A model generated the notes under the pieces. That model saw nothing but the letters and a program-made list of their open reading frames with translations. It did not search any database and was not told where the DNA came from. Shown piece after piece: positions 1-11,906 of a stretch of DNA of 64,000 nt. How positions within the stretch are numbered: the stretch's first letter is position 1; each line of letters begins with the position of its first letter. Source of the DNA: Rhipidocladum racemiflorum (Eukaryota; Streptophyta; Magnoliopsida; Poales; Poaceae); the NCBI GenBank assembly GCA_036346355.1, contig CM070576.1, positions 57,087,712 through 57,151,711 on the forward strand, written 5' to 3'. The translations under genes were made by a program, and so were the position numbers.

Positions 1-1405
1 GCAGGCCGTTGTTGTAGATGTCGTTCACGAGCTCCGAGAACTGCGCAAACATAAGCTTGCCGATCGCAGCAATGGCAAGCCTGGTGTTGTCCATGGACAC
101 ACCAATGGGTGTGCCCTGGAAGTTGCCGCCGTGGAGCGCCTTGCCACGGGAGACGTCAATGAGCGGGTTGTCGTTGACGGAGTTAATCTCGCGCTCGATG
201 GACTTAGTGGCGGCACGGATGACCTCAATTTGGGGGCCGAGCCACTGCGGCGACGTGCGGAGCGCGTACCTGTCCTGCTTCGGCTTCATCAGTGGGTCGA
301 GCTCGCCGAGCTTCTTCGCGAGCATCATGTAGGAGCTGCCCTCCAGAATGTGCTCCATGATGGCCGCGGCCTCGATCTGTCCAGGGTGGTGCTTCAGCTT
401 GTGCGTCAGGTGGTCGGTGTACTCCGGCTTGCCGTTCATGACCTCGCAGAACACTGCGGACAGGACTTCCGCAAGGACGCCAAGGATGTTGGCCTCGAAG
501 AGCACCATCGACGCGAGCCCGGAGCCCACCGCCGTGCCGTTCACCATGGCAAGGCCTTCCTTGGGCTGCAGCTCGAAGAAGCCGTGCTGGATGCCGGCTA
601 TTTGAAATGCCTCCGCGGCGTTAACCTTCCTGCCATCGGGAGCCACAGCCACGGAGTTTGATCGGCCGGTGACAAGGCCCGCAATATAGGAAAGCGGGAC
701 GAGGTCGCCGGAAGCGGTGATCGTGCCCCGGAGCGGCAGGCACGGTGTCACGTTGGCGTTGAGCAGCGTGGCAATCGCCTCGAGGATCTCGAAGCGGATG
801 CCAGAGTACCCCTGGAGCAGGGTGTTGATGCGGACGAGCATCGCGGCCCGCGTGGCCGCGGCCGGCAGCACGTAGCCGTCGTCGCCGGTGCCGAACGCGC
901 CCGCGTTAAGGAATCTACCAAGGCAAGCAATACACAAAACACATAAGGTTTCCATGACTCACGCGCAGAGATGCTTAGCCATTGAACAATAATTCTGTCG
1001 CGGTTCATACCGAATGAGCTCTCTCTGCAGAGCGCCGCCCTCCTTGGTCCTCCTGTGGGAGGTGGCGCCGAATCCGGTGGTGACGCCGTAGCTGTCGGTG
1101 CCGTTCATCATGCTGTTCATGACCCAGTCGCTGCTCTCCTTGACGCGGCCGCGTGCGGACTCGTCGAGCTCCACCCTGGCCTCGCCGGCCGCAGCCACCG
1201 CCGCGACCTGCGCGATGGTCAGGCTGGCGCCCTCGATCCTCACCACGGGCCTGCGGTACTCCTCCACCATCCGCTTCACCGCGTCCAAATGGCTCCCGGA
1301 GAGCTCCTCCGCCGCCTTCCCCCAGTTGAGGGGGTCGGCCCGCGGCGGCTTCGCCATGCACAAACCATCGCGATTGGCGGCAACGTACCCGTTCTCGCAC
1401 TCCAT
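1..1405 (-). CDS. PAL: Phenylalanine ammonia-lyase, 5' two thirds (gene runs off the left edge)
   Basis: PAL removes ammonia from L-phenylalanine to give trans-cinnamate, the entry step of phenylpropanoid and lignin synthesis; it is a cytosolic homotetramer. Exon 1 is 1011-1405 and exon 2 runs from 914 to beyond position 1, together giving about 435 residues of the usual roughly 700. The start is the ATG at 1403-1405 (MECENGYVAANRDG), a typical grass PAL N-terminus. Visible motifs are GTDSYGVTTGFGATSHRRTK, the Ala-Ser-Gly triad that forms the MIO electrophile at 707-715 in the context GTITASGDLVPLSYIAG, and NDNPLIDVSRGKALHGGNFQ. The specificity position reads R-F-L-N-A-G with Phe, which in grasses marks a strict PAL; bifunctional PTAL has His there. 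No frameshift or stop is seen. The last codons in the window read NNGL, so the C-terminal third lies to the left. Confidence 0.97.
915..1010 (-). other. PAL intron 1 (96 bp, phase 2)
   Basis: The donor GT is at 1010-1009 and the acceptor AG at 916-915. The intron splits an Arg codon between ELI-R and FLNAG, the position conserved in plant PAL genes. Removing it joins the two exons in frame. Confidence 0.95.
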
Positions 1406-1570
1406 CGAGATGGCAGAGAACTACCAACGCACGCAAGCCAGAGAAATTGGTAGGTGTATCTGGAAGTGGTGATCGACTGATCGGTGTCCCGAGGACCTGT
1501 GCGGAAGAAGAGCTCAAAAGGCAGAGGAAGCAGAGGCTCTTCTTGGAGGGGAATGGAGGGAAGGGGTGGG

Positions 1571-1580
1571 GTTTAAATAG
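1571..1580 (-). promoter_or_regulatory. PAL TATA box
   Basis: The minus strand reads CTATTTAAAC about 170 bp upstream of the PAL start codon. This puts the transcription start near 1540-1550 and gives a 5' UTR of roughly 140 bp. The surrounding C-rich minus strand is typical of a grass core promoter. The exact start site is inferred. Confidence 0.7.
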
Positions 1581-1608
1581 GTCGCGCAGGGTGGGTGCGG
1601 GGGGTGGG

Positions 1609-1615
1609 GGTTGGT
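1609..1615 (-). promoter_or_regulatory. AC-II-type element (ACCAACC) in PAL promoter
   Basis: The minus strand reads ACCAACC about 30 bp upstream of the TATA box. AC elements are R2R3-MYB binding sites that coordinate phenylpropanoid genes in xylem. A related AC-I sequence (ACCTACC) lies at 1450-1456 inside the predicted 5' UTR. Function here is inferred from sequence and position. Confidence 0.6.
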
Positions 1616-1634
1616 GCGGCCATGGAATACGGGG

Positions 1635-1640
1635 TTGACC
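1635..1640 (+). promoter_or_regulatory. W-box-like TTGACC upstream of PAL
   Basis: TTGACC, a WRKY-type core, lies about 60 bp upstream of the TATA box. PAL genes are commonly elicitor- and wound-responsive, so it is plausible, but a six-base match alone is weak. Confidence 0.35.
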
Positions 1641-1876
1641 GCTGGGCTGGTCATTGGTGGTGAGTGGCAGCATACGGTGCGCGCCGCGCGGGGAGGGGGT
1701 TGTTACGGGCGGAGCGCACGCGGCAGCTGCTGCGGCGCGAGGGGGAACACCGCAAGAGGCCATTTCGGGAGGGCGCGCGCGCCGCATGCGGCGTATGCCG
1801 ATGACCCTCGTCCTCCGTTTCCAAAAGCGTCCATCGTCGGTGGCTGTCTTCCGACCCTTTCCTTTCTTTTTCCGGG

Positions 1877-2019
1877 GAGAGGTGCTTCTATGCTCTTCAT
1901 TTTTAAAGTTGTACAAATACTAAAGCATGAATAAAGGGTAGATGAGGATTACTTACCCCTTCGTTTGCTTCAAGATTTGTGCAACTTGTATTAAGAGGAA
2001 CAGCATAGAAGCACCTCTC
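1877..2019. repeat. Fold-back MITE-like element upstream of PAL
   Basis: Left arm GAGAGGTGCTTCTATGCT (from 1877) is inverted at 2003-2019. Internal segments near 1905-1920 and 1975-1998 also pair, so the whole piece of about 145 bp can form a hairpin. A diverged relative lies at about 52911-53020. It sits some 300 bp upstream of the PAL TATA box. No clear target-site duplication was found. Confidence 0.6.
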
Positions 2020-2029
2020 TTTTCGGGGA

Positions 2030-3815
2030 TATTTCTTGGGAGTGTATAGGCATCATCCGGATGTTTTTGTCCTAAAAATCATCTTAACTTTGGACCGTAC
2101 GATCAAAACACATATCCGTAGGATCAATCCACCTCTAATTCAGGGGGGGGTGTGCATTGATCTGAAAGCAAATCCAATGGCCCAAAATCTGGATGATAGT
2201 TGCTAAAGAAAACATCCGGGTGAAACTTATCAAAACCCTATTTCTTTCTATCCTTGTACTACGCTGTTGCTCTGTTTTTGTGGCGGCAAACTCGGTTATA
2301 GTTCCGTATTGCTCTAGCTGCTGCTGCTGCTACGAAACCTTTTTTTTTTCCCTAGCATCTGGTTGTCTCGTCAATCTCCAGTTCAGAGTCCCAGCCGGTT
2401 CCCGATTCACTTCAAGTTAGGCGCCCAGCTCTTGTATTAGGTGTAGACTGGTTCTACGTAAACAATACTGTTGTGGGGGGAGTTGTGACTCGTGGATTTG
2501 GCTTGATGGTTTGAATGGATGACGGTTAGGTTTCACACAACAGATTTGGACAAATTTTGCTAGTTCCGGCAGTTTTCTTAATATCCCGACCGAGTAACGA
2601 CTCGGGACTCAGGAGCATGTGAGTTTGTAACCTGGTAGTAAGTAAACGAATAGTCTTGAACAATTCGACCTACTCAGTGTTCAAAATAGCTAACTGTAGT
2701 TATTATAGCTTTTTTAGACCCAAAACGTGAAGCCATGGGTTAATATTCCGCTATATTTGCTACAAGCGTTATAGCTAACGAAAGCTTCGCTATTTAACGT
2801 AGCTTGTAGCTAACGATAACTCTGTTATCCTACAAATGTACTCATAGGCCAAAATATTGGCCTTATTTTAAAATCTAACATTACTAAAATACTTAAATGC
2901 ATCTTTTATTAGCCTGAACTATGGAGAAAAAAAACTAGAAAAAGACCTCATCTCTCCCTTTTTCAGTAATCCAATATTCACATTTTCTCGATGATTAAAT
3001 ACTTGTTGTTAAGAACATTAGGATACTTATCATTTATGGTCTTGGACATGTATTAATATGTTTGTTGATTCCAGAGTTGACTCATATTTTTATTATGAAA
3101 ATATTAGTATCTCTTAAAGCACTATTTTTTATGATTTGTTTGGATGTGATTTATATTATATACATATTTAATTTTTCTAATTTTTTAATACTATAAACGC
3201 GAGAAGGATAGCTTTCGCGATAGCTACACTAGTTTATCTGGGATCTTACCGCAAAAAATCATGATTAAATACTTTGGACCTACCAACTAAAATTTCATTT
3301 GCTTGGCAGTTGTCAAGACGTCTTGAATAGTAGCTGTTTCAATACCATAAACTGATGTGGCATGTACATACTGTAATTTGTTCCTAATTTCTCTTCTATT
3401 TAATGCATGGTAGAGTTTCGTTTCGAAAAAAAAAATACCATAAACTGGCGCGGTTAGGACTCACCCAGTACGGGAGGTAGTATACTCGCAAGTAAAATGC
3501 ATGGTGTTGAACAGTGCAAGGAGCAAAAAAACGCCATCTGCTCGCGGAACTCCCGTAATCATACTGAACCGACGTTCATAGAGGCAATGAAATTATGCTC
3601 TTGTACTAATACAGATCTGCTCTGTATACAAAACTCTCCCTGCAAAGTACAATCTGATTTTGTGTTTTGCGGAAGGCCATGTCGAGCATGTCATCAGTCG
3701 TCACACACTACGGCCTTTATTTTATCCAGATAACTGCAATTGCATCATGCAAATCAAGAAGTTTCCTTTAGAGCATGTACATTTCTTAGCCTCATATATA
3801 TGTATATGTATATGT

Positions 3816-3849
<34 letters not shown>

Positions 3850-4800
3850 ATACATATATAATTATAATTATAATGTCTCTCTCTCCTCAATACAATTGTT
3901 AACTACTTTTCCTTTAGCCGTTAGCACTATTTATAGATGCTAATTACATAGTCGGGATTCACGTTACCGAAATCGTCTTGAAAATCGCTCCCAGGCCGTT
4001 ACGATTTTCGTCGAAAATCGTCAAAAATCAAAGAGTTTTGAATTCAAACTTTTTAACAAAAAATCAGAAATCAGAAAAAAATAAATAAAAAATCGCTCGA
4101 TATACCTTGATAATCGCGATACTTGCATCGATAATCAGCTAACCAAGTTAACTTCCTCGGCGGTCAATTTTTTGAGCGATTTTCGCTTGATATGTCTCGA
4201 TAATCGCGATAATTGTGTTGCATAAATTTTTACAATTTTGTTTAAATTTAATCGGTTTACCAACTAGCATCTAACATCGTACTGGTTCGATAAGGTTAAT
4301 TATCACGATATTTAAACTATAATTGACGATAAATTGAACTCTGATTTAGGTTTGTTTCGGTGCCACACAATTTAGGTTTAGCATCTACTCCCCTATCCGT
4401 TGGTATTGGTGCTAAAAAAAAGCTTTCTTTTATAGTATTATCTTAGTACACAGGGATGCAGATGCTCTTAGACGTAAAATATGGACGAAACCCACAAGCG
4501 GGAGAAGGCGCTCTTGGCAATTTGCATCAATAAAAGTTTCCTTTTTGACCCCTGCACCAGGCCAAGCATTTAGGACTTCTAGATTCCCACCACCAGGACC
4601 AGGGTTAACAATATTAATACCGAAAAACCACTTAAAAATAAAAAATAAAAATATTGAATTGAAAATAGCTAGAAAATCGTCAGAAACCAAAGGATTAAAA
4701 ATTCAAAATTTGTGAAAAAAAATATTTAAAAAAAAAATGAAAAATAGCTGATTTTGACCGGAAACCGGTCAGAAGATAACCGGGTGCTGACCCCGTAGCA
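2030..4800. other. Intergenic, AT-rich, no gene recognised
   Basis: There is no convincing ORF. At 2690-3240 short inverted motifs built on GATAGC/GCTATC and TAGCTAAC suggest an old, decayed DNA transposon. A (TA)n tract occupies about 3798-3862. From about 3960 to 4800 runs of GATAATCGCGAT- and CGATTTTCG-type words resemble 50920-51770 and the sequence resuming at 16990. The copia element at 4806 therefore inserted into an older repeat. Confidence 0.5.
3798..3862. repeat. (TA)n / TATATG microsatellite
   Basis: Alternating TATATGTATA units pass into a pure TA run. It is simple sequence; the overlapping Tyr/Ile-rich ORFs are low-complexity artefacts. Confidence 0.9.
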
Positions 4801-4805
4801 CTGAC
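4801..4805. repeat. Target-site duplication CTGAC (left)
   Basis: CTGAC immediately precedes the LTR terminus here and recurs exactly at 16985-16989 after the other LTR, fixing the insertion boundaries. Confidence 0.93.
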
Positions 4806-6245
4806 TGAAAGGATCGGTAAGGCCTAGAGGGGGGGTGAATAGGCAATTTTAAACAATTTAAACAAGACAAACTAAACAGTTTAAAGATAAGATCTAAGCA
4901 GATAAACAGAATAAGCACCAACAGACTAAGAACAACTTAAGCAATAGTGAGAACAAGAAAAAGACAAACTATCACACAGAGACAAGAGATTTTTCACCGA
5001 GGTTCAGAGAGAAATCTCCTACGTCCCCGTTAGAGCACTTCCTCAGAAGTATTGCTCCTCCAGTAACTCCACAGAGGCAAGATCTTGAATTTTTCACTAT
5101 TGTAACTCTTTTTACCACTTTGGTGAGGTGAGTCAAAACCTCTTCACAATAATAGTGGCCTTCCACAAACACGGTTGGACAGGTCGCACTAAAATCACCG
5201 ACAAACCGTCTAGGAACAGCTAGTTCCAAGAGTAATAGACCATCCACAAGCCCTGTCTCTTGGTTCACTAGAAACAAGCGAAACTAGACTTTCTTGAATT
5301 TGTAAGAGTGTAGGATTTTTGTTTTGAGTGGAGCTTGATCTCTTTTTGGAATTTTGGCTTTCAGATGCTAGATGTCAAAGAGATGGCAAAAGTTCTATTT
5401 TGGGAGAGCCTCTGAGGCTGTTTAAATAGGCTACGAGGAAGCAAATAGCCGTTATTGGCAGCAGTAGCCGTTTGCCAATGTCGATCAAGTGACAAAAGCG
5501 AAATGATTGTATCGACAAGGGTTGATAAAAATATGCAAGAGGCTCAAAGAACTACGGACCCAAACCAGCGAAAAAGGCATCTACGTCGGACCAAGAAAGT
5601 TGGTCCGTCAGACATGCTTTGAGCAAATCTTTGGTCCGTTGGGAGAGTTTTAAGAACAAGTTTACAACGGACCCAAAAACTTGGTCCATCGCGAAGGAGA
5701 GATGCTGGTTATACATCAACAAAGGAATTGGATTGAACACGAGAAACCATTAAGTTTTATGTTTACAACGGACCCAAAAGGTGGTGCATTTGTAAATGGA
5801 AGCTTTTGGTCCGTTGTAGCATAAAAGCACTTGAGAGATTTTCAAGGAAAACACAAGCAATGAGACCCAAAAACTTGGTCCGTTGTAAATGGGAAACGCT
5901 TCGGTTTGAGTTCGTTAGAATTTGATTTGAAAAGGATATGAACTCAAACAAGGTTTAATAAAGGAATCAAAATGATTTAGCTTAAGCCCCAAGTTGTTTT
6001 TAAAGAGAAATCCTAGGAACCAAGAATTTAACTTGTGCATAGTCCCTCTTTATAATGCAGTTGAAACCCGGAAAAACTTATCTAAAAGACTTGAAAAGAC
6101 TTATGAGCTAAAGGACTAAGAATAATGAAACCTTAATCTTGATCCTCTTTTACGATGAAATCGATAAGACTGATTTAGTTGATCATCAAGCACCAAAACC
6201 CAACAAATAATTTAAACAAATTATTAGGGGGCCTAGATGCTTTCA
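4806..6245 (-). repeat. 3' LTR of the SIRE-type element
   Basis: It is 1440 bp. On the minus strand it starts TGAAAGCATC (6245) and ends GATCCTTTCA (4806), matching the 5' LTR at 15530-16984. Long stretches are identical, but there are more than twenty short difference clusters, mostly where one copy has CAG or CTG. Confidence 0.95.
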
Positions 6246-6257
6246 ATCTCCCCTTTT
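6246..6257 (-). other. Polypurine tract of SIRE-type element
   Basis: The minus strand reads AAAAGGGGAGAT directly abutting the 3' LTR start. This is the expected plus-strand primer for reverse transcription. Confidence 0.85.
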
Positions 6258-6674
6258 GGTGATTGATGACAACCTTCTTGTTTTCAGATAAAAACTTTCC
6301 TTCTTACGCAAAAGAATGTTAGTCCGAGAACAAAAGTATAATTTAAAAGAATGAGCTCCCCCTAAAACCGTGCTTAAATTTAACAAGAACTATTTTTCAA
6401 AGAGTTTAAGCACACACAATAGAGTAATTATGATTAAGAGAAACTCAGCAAGTAATCTAAACAGGCAGAAGAAGCAACAGACTGCAACAGACCAAAGTTA
6501 AGCAAACACAAGTTCACACGTTTACTTCTACTACTCTCTAGACTAATTTCTCCCCCTTTGGCATCAACTCTCCAAAAAGAATATCACTTCTTGCGCCTGG
6601 AGAAAGTTCTTTTGAACAAAGTCGAAGCTCTTTGGTGACATCGCGCCTCGGAGAATCGAAATTTGAGTATCTTG
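6258..6674. other. Non-coding stretch between third ORF and polypurine tract
   Basis: It is part of the retroelement interior. I saw no ORF or motif beyond general A/T-rich sequence. Confidence 0.5.
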
Positions 6675-9189
6675 TTACGATTGTTGTCTTCTTTGAAACC
6701 ATAGCTTGATCATGCCAACTTGGATAATCTGGATCTCTGTTTGAGACTCAACTGTCCAGTTCTGAAAGTTTTCTTGAAGATCATGAACTGAGTCAAGAAT
6801 TGGATTAGTCTGGTCAAAGATGATGTCACCAAGCTGTTCTTGATTTGATACCAAATTTGTTATTGAAGTATCAAAGTGATCAATATAGCCTCGAAGAGTG
6901 TGTTCTACACCATGAATTGTGTCATCATTGGTCTTAAACATCTTCTCTGAGAAATCAGCAAACTGATGAAACTTGGTATCTTGAGTATTCAGCTTGGTAT
7001 TGAGGTCATAAAGCCTGTCTTTGAGCAAGTTTTGATTGGTGTTTACTTGGGTGAGCCAAGTCCTCAGATCCCATTGATTGCTCTTTAGCATATCAAAATT
7101 CTTTGAAGTTTCATCCTTTAATCTGCCCTGTTCTTGATATATCTTACTCATCAACTCGTGAGTTTTACGAACTTGATCATGATATTCTTTGAAGAAGCGA
7201 CCATGTGCTCAGTGTGCCTTAACGCAGCTAACCTCTGTTCTTGACAAATTTTTCTTGGACATCCTTCAATTCTGAATTGTATCTTGTTTCAAAAGGTTGA
7301 ACCAAGCAGTCATTCCTCATTCCAAGCATGATGTTGTCTATCATCTGGATTTTCTCCTATATTTTCATGAAGCAGAGTGATGGAAGTGCTGTGGTCTTGA
7401 AAAATTTTGAGGAACTCTAGAGCCTCTGCTTCATGATCATGTCAGCAGTCTGAATTCACGATCTTGAACAAATCTTGATGCAAAGACAAGCTCTCTTAGC
7501 TTATCAATTTCTCCAAGTTCATCTCCTTCAAGATGTTACATCATGCTTGAGAAGGAAAACCCATAACTGAATGTTCTGCTGGAGGTAGGGTGCGATGACT
7601 TGAAATCGGAGAAATGTGACTAGGACTGAAATGTCCACCTTGGTGAGTGCAACATCTGCTTCATGATTGGATTGAGAAGCGAGGAAAATCTGAGTTGCTT
7701 CATCTTGTGCATCAGTTGTTGCAAAGTTCTCTGAGAACTTCCTCCAAGAATTTCTGTATTCTCAAAGTTTTAGGTGAGGAGGTGCAAAAGGCGAGTATGA
7801 TTGCTATGATAGCTAGGAGTATTGAGTCTTGGAGTATGATGACTAACGCTGTGATGATCTGACTGTGATGGCTTGAAGCAGGTTGATCATCTCCATCATG
7901 AGCTGAAATTTGTCATCACTTTGTCTCCCTCATGATCACTTGGATCAATTGATGCGAGGCGATACCACAGGGCACTTGGGCAGCAACTTGGTGGGTAGTT
8001 TAAGCAACCTGTATTTCTTTGGTTTCTGGTAAAGGATCTACTACTTTCTTGCTTTGTGAAATTATCCCTTGGGCTAGCAAAGATTCGGATATTTCTTTGA
8101 GCAAAAGGTAGTGGACTCCCCATTCTTCTATAAATTGCTTCCTCCATTTCTCCAAAAATGTAATCTATCAGGTCAATGGGTTGCTTTGAGAGGATTAGAT
8201 GAAGTAGCCAAGCCAACAACTGGAGTGACACCTTCTTTATAACTTGATTTTGGAAAAGCGTATGCCTTAAGATCAAGAGCGGTGTTTTAGCTTCTGGACA
8301 AACAACTAGCTCGATTTGCATTGAAGTTTTCTTCTGTGATATCTCTATAAATATGAGTGAAAGCTGAAGATCGAGCATATCTCCAATTTGTCTCCATCTA
8401 TTTCAGGAAACATTTTGTCATGAATCCTTGTTGTTAACTTGAGGTCCTACGGCTCCAATTCTTGATTCAAAGTGTGGTGACCTTACTTTTCTTATTTTTC
8501 CATCTATAGAGAATAGAATATAGTGTCTTCTTTTGTTTACCGACAAAGATGAATAGAATTCTAGGATTCTATCTTCATTCCATGAGGAAATATTGCACGA
8601 CACCATTTCCAGCAATCTGGGGTAGATCTAACACAATCAAGTATGTGGTATGATCTAGTTATGGAGCAAATTTGATTCCAATCTACAAACTGATGTTTGC
8701 TCAAGGCGAATATCTTCATTCCCTTTTTGTCATGTCTATTCTTATATCCCAAAAGATGTTTTTACGAAGAAGTGTGATGAACTTCTCATCTAGTGGGGTT
8801 TATCAAAAGGAAACCAACTTCTTTCATTTACTAGCCTGATTGACCTCGGCCTTTTTCCTCCAAGTGTAGCTAGCTCATATCCACTAAACATATAAATCTC
8901 AGGAATAAGATTTTCTTCTTGAATCCGAGATCCCTACTTGGCTCATAATCGGCATCATCGATTCAGGACTCATAAAGCTGGATCGGAATCTGAAGAGTTG
9001 CTTATCTTTTCTAGGAGGCTTTGATGTTGTGACCTTTGTAACCAAGCCGAGGGTGCGAGTATCCTCTAGATGTCTTGTCCCTTGTGAAGACTGGGTTGAT
9101 TTATTTTTCTTCTTTGACACTATCTCACAAAATATAACCATCAAACTTCTTTTATCCGTGTCTTTTCTCCTAGGCATTTCGTCAAACAC
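6675..9189 (-). pseudogene. Third ORF in env-like position of SIRE-type element (decayed)
   Basis: Between the end of pol (10100) and the polypurine tract, minus-strand open pieces occur at 9189-8899, 8752-8561, 8615-8418, 8378-7896 and 7154-6675 in shifting frames. The first is basic and Ser/Lys/Arg-rich. The middle ones carry phrases such as ILEFYSSLSV and FSIDGK, vaguely like the plant-transposon domain found in SIRE and Athila extra ORFs. The last is a hydrophilic, Gln/Asp-rich coiled coil of about 159 residues. SIRE-lineage elements are known for an extra ORF here, often called env-like. I see no clear signal peptide or transmembrane segment, so an envelope role is not supported. The frames cannot be read through as written. 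Confidence 0.55.
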
Positions 9190-10099
9190 CTAACAGACTC
9201 ACTTTGTCTTTCGGACCTCGGATCGGCGCAAGAAGCGATGCAGCAGACTAAGTCTACAGAGATAAGAGGAAAGACCTTAAGACAAAGATTTCTAGGACTA
9301 AGGTTTGATCAAAGCAGAAGAAAGCTTACCACTTCCTCGAACACACTTCTCCGAGCAAACTGGAGCACCGTCGCTGACACCCGGTAAGGGTTTGCTTCGA
9401 TGGAGAAAGGAATGTTGCTCGGGAGAGGAAGTAGAGAGGGGAGAGTGGTAATTTTCTGAGATGGATTTGAGGACAAGGGAGTGTTGGGAGGAGGCAGACC
9501 AAAAGTTACTATTCGAGTAATAGTAGCGCAGCGGAAGTGAGAGTGACTTTAAGAGTTTGGTTGACAGGTGAAAAAGACAACTTCCTCACTTAGCGGCAAT
9601 TGCAAGAGCACACATGACTCATTTGAGAAAAAGCAAGAAGTTTTCTATTTACGCCGGACCAGTTTTGCAAGAAGGACATTTACAACGGATCGACTTTCTT
9701 TAGTGCATCGTGAATGTGTTACGAGCAAGAGTGGTCTGTCAGAGATGGAAAACCCACCGTTGTCCTTGAGTCCGTTGTGAACTTGCAAAAAGAAATTGAA
9801 GAACTTAAGAATTCTTAATTTGTATGAGTTCCACTCTTTTAAGCGGGATTATAGACAAACTCAAGCTTGATAAAGAGAACTCATGTGCTTTGAGAGGCTA
9901 GCTAATTTTTAAGTAATTGTAATATATTTTTTTTTATTTTAAAAACAATTTACTTGCATCAGCACTACTAATTTTTGTTAACATAAGTAGGTGACAATAG
10001 ATGTATTGGGAAAAATTCTTGACTCACCCTTAATGTTAAAAACTCCGAAAACTTGCAATGTAAATCAACAAGCAAATAGTTCAAATAAGAAGTCAAGCT
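9190..10099. other. Spacer between third ORF and pol
   Basis: It is retroelement interior without a supported ORF. TTTGGTCCG-like words at about 9650-9770 echo those in the LTR. Confidence 0.45.
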
Positions 10100-11906
10100 T
10101 TAAACAACATTTGAAAGATCAATAATATTCAATTCATTTCGGTCTTGAAAATCGGCTTCATCTAAAAGTTTGGTGAAAATATAAGCCAATTTGTCATCAT
10201 TTCTAACATAACTAAGCATAATATCCTTTTGACAAAATTATCTCTGATGAAGTGATGTAGGATATCAATATGCTTAGTTCGTTAGTCTTTGGACCGGATT
10301 GTTTGCTATTTTCACTTTGCACTTTCATTATCACAGAGAAGAGGTACATTTTCAAACTTAATGCCGTAATCAAGAAAGGTTTGTTTGATGAATAAAATCT
10401 GAGCACAACAAGCTGCCGGCAGCCACATATTCAGCCTCGGCGATGAAGCGATTAACTCTGAGTTTTGCTTTTAGAGCACCAAGATACTAAAGACCTTCCA
10501 AGCAGGTGACAACCCCCAGAAGTGCTTTTTCGATCTATTTTGCAACCGGCATAATCAGAATCTGAGTAGCCAATTAGATTGAAAGAAGCACCCTTAGGGT
10601 ACCACAAGCCTATAGTTGAAGTGTGCTTTAAATATCTGAAAATTCTTTTTACGGCACTAAGATGTACTTCTTTAGGAGTAGACTGAAATCTAGCACACAT
10701 ACAGACACTAAACATGATATCAGGCCTAGATGCTGTCAAGTAGAGTAAAGATCCAATCATGGATCTAAAGAGTTTTTGGTCAACAGACTTACCTCCTATA
10801 TCTTGATCAAGATGTGTGTTTGTTGCCATAGGTGTCTTGAGTGGCTTGCATTCATCCAATTTGAAGCGTTTAAGGAGATCCTTGATGTATTTTTCTTGTG
10901 ATATGAAAGTTTCCCTTTTTAATTGCTTGATTTGAAATCCAAGGAAGAATGTAAGTTCTCCTATCATTGACATCTCGAATTCCTTTGCCATCAAATCACT
11001 GAATTCCTTGCAAAGAGAGTGATTAGTACAACCAAAGATTATATCATCAACATAGATTTGGCAAATCATTAATGCACCATTGAAGTCTTTTAAAAAGAGT
11101 GTTGGGTCAACTTTCCCAATTTTGAAATTCTTTTCTAGTAGAAAGTTCCTAAGTCTCTCATACCATGCCCTTGGGGCTTGTTTTAAACCATAGAGAGCCT
11201 TAGATAACTTAAATACATGATTTGGATATTTTAAGTCTTCAAAACCAGGAGGTTGCTCAACAAAAACAGTTTCTTCAATGATTCCATTAAGAAAAGCACT
11301 CTTTACATCCATTTGAAATAAAGTTATATTAAAATGACATGCAAAAGCTAGAAGGAACCGTATAGCTTCAAGTCGAGCAACAGGAGCATAAGTTTCTCCA
11401 TAATCCAGTCCTTCTACTTGAGTAAAACCTTGTGCCACTAATCTTGCTTTGTTTCGAGTGACAATTCCATTTTCATCTTGCTTATTTCTGAAAACCCACT
11501 TTGTTCCTATGACATTTTGATCTTTTGGACGTTCCACCAAATCCCATACTTTGTTTCTCTTGAAGCTATTAAGCTCTTCTTCCATGGCAATAATCCAGTC
11601 AGCATCATCCAAAGCTTCATCTATAGTTCTGGGTTCAACACAAGAAACAAAAGAGTAATGTTCACAAAAGGAAGCTTGTCTAGATCGAGTTTGAACACCC
11701 TTACTGAAATCCCCAATTATTTGATCCACGGGGTGGTCTTTGGCAATAGTATGATGACTCTTAATCAAGTTTAATTCTTCTTGATTCTTCTCATCTTCTT
11801 CTTGTAGTGATCCATTTTGAGGCATTATGGAAGTTGTTGGTTTCTCATCATTATCTTCTCTAGGTTTTACTTCACCAACTTCCATTTTCTTCATTGCTTC
11901 CATCAA
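10100..11906 (-). pseudogene. Copia reverse transcriptase-RNase H, frameshifted near the C-terminus
   Basis: The main open piece (11906-10452, 484 residues) holds a complete copia RT. Markers are WVFRNKQDENG, ARLVAQGFTQ, FQMDVKSAFLNG, ALYGLKQAPRAWY and the catalytic YVDD at 11043-11054, followed by the RNase H start GYSDSDYAGC. The frame breaks after the SWCSK segment near 10460-10480. RNase H then continues in other frames (AEYVAAG near 10420) and ends in NELNIIDLSNVV with a stop at 10100-10102. The polymerase core has all key residues, so the lesion is recent or an assembly error. Confidence 0.93.

Noticed and set aside
131..661. 176-codon plus-strand ORF opposite PAL
   Set aside because: It is antisense to the conserved PAL exon 2 and owes its length to GC-rich codons.
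1005..1916. 303-codon minus-strand ORF over PAL exon 1 and promoter
   Set aside because: It is out of frame with PAL, runs through the TATA region and has low-complexity Pro/Arg composition.
3740..3902. Tyr/Ile-repeat ORFs
   Set aside because: Translation of the TA microsatellite.
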